A stretch of DNA of 64,000 bases. It comes from Hirschia sp964342355 (GTDB lineage: Bacteria; Pseudomonadota; Alphaproteobacteria; Caulobacterales; Hyphomonadaceae). Positions 61,734-64,000 of the stretch are shown here, in pieces. A program made the translations under genes and the position numbers. The notes beneath the pieces were generated by a model. It had not been told where the DNA came from and searched no databases. It worked only from the letters and a program-made list of their open reading frames with translations. Location: assembly GCA_964342355.1 (NCBI GenBank), contig CAYFFG010000009.1:62001-126000 (forward strand), in the 5' to 3' direction. Numbering within the stretch: position 1 is the stretch's first letter; every line of letters starts with the position of its first letter.

Positions 61734-63184
61734 TCGGACTTGCCTCCAACCAGGTCATCATCGTCATCTAATAGCTCAAAATCGCCTTTCTGCTTTTTGT
61801 CATCCAGCGTCGAGGGCAAGAACAAGGAAATGACAGAACCCGCTTGCGTGTCAGCTTCCAAGATCAAGTCGCCGCCATGCAGCTTCGCCAGCGCATTCGC
61901 GATCGAAAGTCCCAATCCGGTGCCTTTGGGCTTAAGTTGAGCTTTTTCGTCTCCCTGCACAAACGGCTTGAGCAGTTGTTCAAACTCTTCCTGACTTAGT
62001 CCAGGTCCGGTGTCGCGCACAGACACATTCGCCCCCCCCTCAACGCGGCTTACCGCGATAACAACCGCGCCATTTTCGGGGGTAAATTTAATCGCATTTG
62101 AGATCAGATTGAGAATGATCTGTCGAACAGCGCGCGCATCAGCAACGGCTTCCACATCATCGCGCTTTCCAAATCCGATGCGAATGTTTCGGCGGCGCGC
62201 CTGATCCGCCATAAACCGCATGGAATCCCAAGCGATTTCGGTCAGGCTGACCTTTTCAGGGTAGATTTTATACTGTCCCGATTCAGCTTTCGAAAGATCG
62301 AGAACATCGTCAACAATTAGTTGAAGCGAGCATCCGCCCTCATGAATCAAGTGCGCATATTCAAGGTATTTCTCAGGCAACGGACCATATAGGCCGTCTT
62401 TCATAATCTCTGAGAAACCAAGAATCGCATTGAGGGGCGTGCGCAATTCATGGCTGGTTTGCGCAAAGAAACGGGTCCGCTGATCGACTTGTTCCTGTGC
62501 TTTTGCAAGTTGATCAGCAAGTTGCTCAGCTTTTTCCTCAGCCAGTTGAGCGCGCCGTTCAGCATTGTTGATTTTCGCCTGCGCCTTGCTGATCACGTCA
62601 CCTGACTGTTCTGAGCCAACGCGCACTTCTTGTTGTAGTCGGCGCACCAGAGCGACCATGTTCACAGCGATTGGCGACAAGCGCACAAGCAGAACAAAAT
62701 AGATAAGCGTAAAGAAAGCGAACCAGACGGAAGCTGTGTTCAAAAACTCAGGCTGAGAACGCCCAAACTGCGCTAAATCAAGGAAACCAGCCAGGATAAA
62801 GCCCAGCACTGAAAATGCGCTCGCCTCCATCGCAAGGCGTCGGTTGCCGATCGCCAGCGCAGACATTATCGGCAGAACAAAACCTATCAGAACAGGTGAT
62901 GACAAACCGCCAGAAAGCGCAGCCCCCAACATGACGACAACCACCCAAGCGGCCATCTCCAATTCGTCAGCTGTCTTTGTTGAATAGCGACTGATTGCCA
63001 TGTGAAGCAGGACAGGAAACGCCGCGCCGAGCGCAATCAGGAAGCTATCCAGCAGCGTTTGTCCGCCAAACCACAAAAACCCCAGCATCACGCAGGTGAA
63101 CAACACCCATGAGGCGCGCGCAGCTGTCATTTCTCGCGCGGTTGACGAAAAATGAATCATACGGGAAGGGTTTAATGCTGTCAT
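61730..63184 (-). CDS. Sensor histidine kinase with six-TM domain, DivJ/PleC-like
   Basis: A 484-residue kinase. Six hydrophobic segments (about 24-170) form the membrane domain with little periplasmic sequence. A coiled coil (about 195-237) leads to the H box FFAQTSHELRTPLNAILGFS with His245. N box is NLISNAIKFTPENG, G1 VRDTGPGLS, G2 GTGLGLSIANALAKLHGG. HisKA sequence (ILGFSEIMKDGLYGPLPEKY) is of the DivJ/PleC type that phosphorylates DivK-like single-domain regulators. An acidic tail (LLDDDDDLVGG) ends the protein. Target not visible. Confidence 0.92.
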   Translation of the reverse strand: MTALNPSRMIHFSSTAREMTAARASWVLFTCVMLGFLWFGGQTLLDSFLIALGAAFPVLLHMAISRYSTKTADELEMAAWVVVVMLGAALSGGLSSPVLIGFVLPIMSALAIGNRRLAMEASAFSVLGFILAGFLDLAQFGRSQPEFLNTASVWFAFFTLIYFVLLVRLSPIAVNMVALVRRLQQEVRVGSEQSGDVISKAQAKINNAERRAQLAEEKAEQLADQLAKAQEQVDQRTRFFAQTSHELRTPLNAILGFSEIMKDGLYGPLPEKYLEYAHLIHEGGCSLQLIVDDVLDLSKAESGQYKIYPEKVSLTEIAWDSMRFMADQARRRNIRIGFGKRDDVEAVADARAVRQIILNLISNAIKFTPENGAVVIAVSRVEGGANVSVRDTGPGLSQEEFEQLLKPFVQGDEKAQLKPKGTGLGLSIANALAKLHGGDLILEADTQAGSVISLFLPSTLDDKKQKGDFELLDDDDDLVGGKSD

Positions 63185-63315
63185 GGTAATAAGGATTAAA
63201 CGAATATGCAGATACTGTAAATTTTAGAGGCGCACATGTGCCAAAATCTGCTATGTACGATCATCACCTTGCCTGCTCTTGTAACTGCGTAACAATCATC
63301 CCCGGAGGATCCCCC

Positions 63316-64000
63316 ATGCGACTGCTAAACTGGTTCCAGTCTGCAGCCCTTGCCGCCGTTCTCGTTTCTACCGCATCAGCTCAATCCACAGCTCCAGCCA
63401 CGAAAAGCGCCCTCACAACCGGCGCGACTCAAACTTATGCGTCAGCTAACGCTAACGCAGCAAATTCTGCGCCAGCATCCCTTTCCGCTATCCCAGCCAC
63501 AGCGACCACATACGCCGGCTATCAAGGCGAAGTTGCTGAGCTACGCGCCAAGCCGCTTTCTTCTCGCGAAGAAATCGATGTGCGCCTTGAATCCATGGGC
63601 GGTCAGAACCCACGTAACCTGACAGCCGGCTGGATGTCCTACTCTGCGCTGATCACAGCCCAGAACAAAGAATTCGCCGCTGGCGTGCGCGACATCGAGG
63701 CTTACTATGGCCGCGAAGTTCTGATGAACGCGCTCTCCAAAGGCAGCTACGTCATGCAAATCAAAGGCGCTGACCGCGCTTTGCAAGGCGCATACGCTGC
63801 TGCGGAAGCTGACGCCCAGCACATGCAGGCGACCGCAAACTTCATGGAAGCCCAGCAAGCTGACCTGCAGAACCAGAAATGGATCAAAGAGCGCATCTAT
63901 GACGGCCAGCAGCGCGCTACCCGTCTGAAGTCTCTTGCCAGCGCGGCGACTGCGCCTGTGTCTGACCATGCCAATGAGCTGTTCACAACGGCCAACATTG
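63316..64000 (+). CDS. Exported protein, 3' end outside window
   Basis: An open frame of 228 codons to the window edge. A GGAGGAT site precedes the ATG. The product begins with a signal peptide (MRLLNWFQSAALAAVLVSTA, cleavage near ASAQS), then an Ala/Thr/Ser-rich stretch (to about 68) and a conserved-looking helical region: VAELRAKPLSSREEIDVRLE, SMGGQNPRNLTAGWMSYSAL, ITAQNKEFAAGVRDIEAYYG. I recognise this as a type of caulobacterial/hyphomonad hypothetical protein but can assign no function. It is divergent from the kinase gene across 131 bases. Confidence 0.8.
   Translation, partial: MRLLNWFQSAALAAVLVSTASAQSTAPATKSALTTGATQTYASANANAANSAPASLSAIPATATTYAGYQGEVAELRAKPLSSREEIDVRLESMGGQNPRNLTAGWMSYSALITAQNKEFAAGVRDIEAYYGREVLMNALSKGSYVMQIKGADRALQGAYAAAEADAQHMQATANFMEAQQADLQNQKWIKERIYDGQQRATRLKSLASAATAPVSDHANELFTTANI

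Noticed and set aside
1..64000. tRNA, rRNA, CRISPR array or insertion sequence
   Set aside because: Reading both strands gave no cloverleaf with a T-arm signature, no regularly spaced direct repeats and no transposase-like protein.

Overview
The window is bacterial chromosome from an alphaproteobacterium, most likely of the Hyphomonadaceae/Maricaulales-Caulobacterales side of the class. The evidence is a run of genes in a known alphaproteobacterial order (PepSY protein, FeuP/FeuQ-type regulators, cycHJKL/ccmIEFH, degP, a second OmpR-type regulator and kinase, glnE), a gene set of the RcGTA gene-transfer-agent type, DUF1491 and DUF2336 proteins, and PleC/DivJ-like kinases. No rRNA, tRNA, CRISPR array or insertion sequence was recognised.

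Layout. 1-506: C-terminal end of a sensor kinase. 522-2731 (minus): an ECF sigma factor, putative anti-sigma and Spy-like periplasmic protein joined by ATGA overlaps, plus a secreted four-EF-hand protein. 2769-15642 (minus): the envelope and cytochrome-c block, which reads PepSY - FeuP - FeuQ - CcmI - CcmE - CcmF - CcmH, then DegP - regulator - kinase - GlnE. 15763-16677: a CbpA-like J-domain protein.

16755-40259 (mostly minus): a gene transfer agent cluster in canonical order (g1, g2, g3, g3.5, g4, g5, g6, g8, g9, short g11, g12, g13, g14, g15) that has been split into five blocks by non-GTA genes. The GTA genes inside each block keep tight overlaps. The inserts are small membrane proteins, an XRE regulator, an orphan YjhX-type toxin, an SRPBCC protein, two tandem outer-membrane barrels, an SGNH acyltransferase and a low-GC 613-residue membrane protein. 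Several have their own terminators, like prophage morons. g7, g10 and g10.1 are not seen and the tape-measure gene is very short, so the particle may be remodelled or decaying although the enzymatic motifs look intact.

40561-54150: housekeeping and accessory genes on both strands: class A PBP, a K+ channel overlapped by a 41-codon membrane ORF, an Uup-type ABC-F protein, a truncated haemoglobin with palindromes upstream, a soluble KAP P-loop NTPase in a low-GC patch, a DUF2336 protein, an MscS channel with an isochorismatase-fold protein, an acyltransferase, a GST and a DUF389 protein.

54240-57128: a 962-residue protein in which palindromic GTCATCCC/GGGATCCA-type repeats form an in-frame linker between an unrecognised N-terminal domain and a pentapeptide-repeat/transmembrane C-terminal half. 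57260-64000: a DCC-family protein, prfC, several small hypothetical proteins, a DivJ/PleC-like kinase and the start of a secreted protein that runs off the window.

The strongest leads are the cargo-laden GTA, the repeat-invaded pentapeptide gene, the LexA-box-like site with a tiny ORF between g8 and g9, and the XRE/small-membrane-protein set behind the capsid gene.
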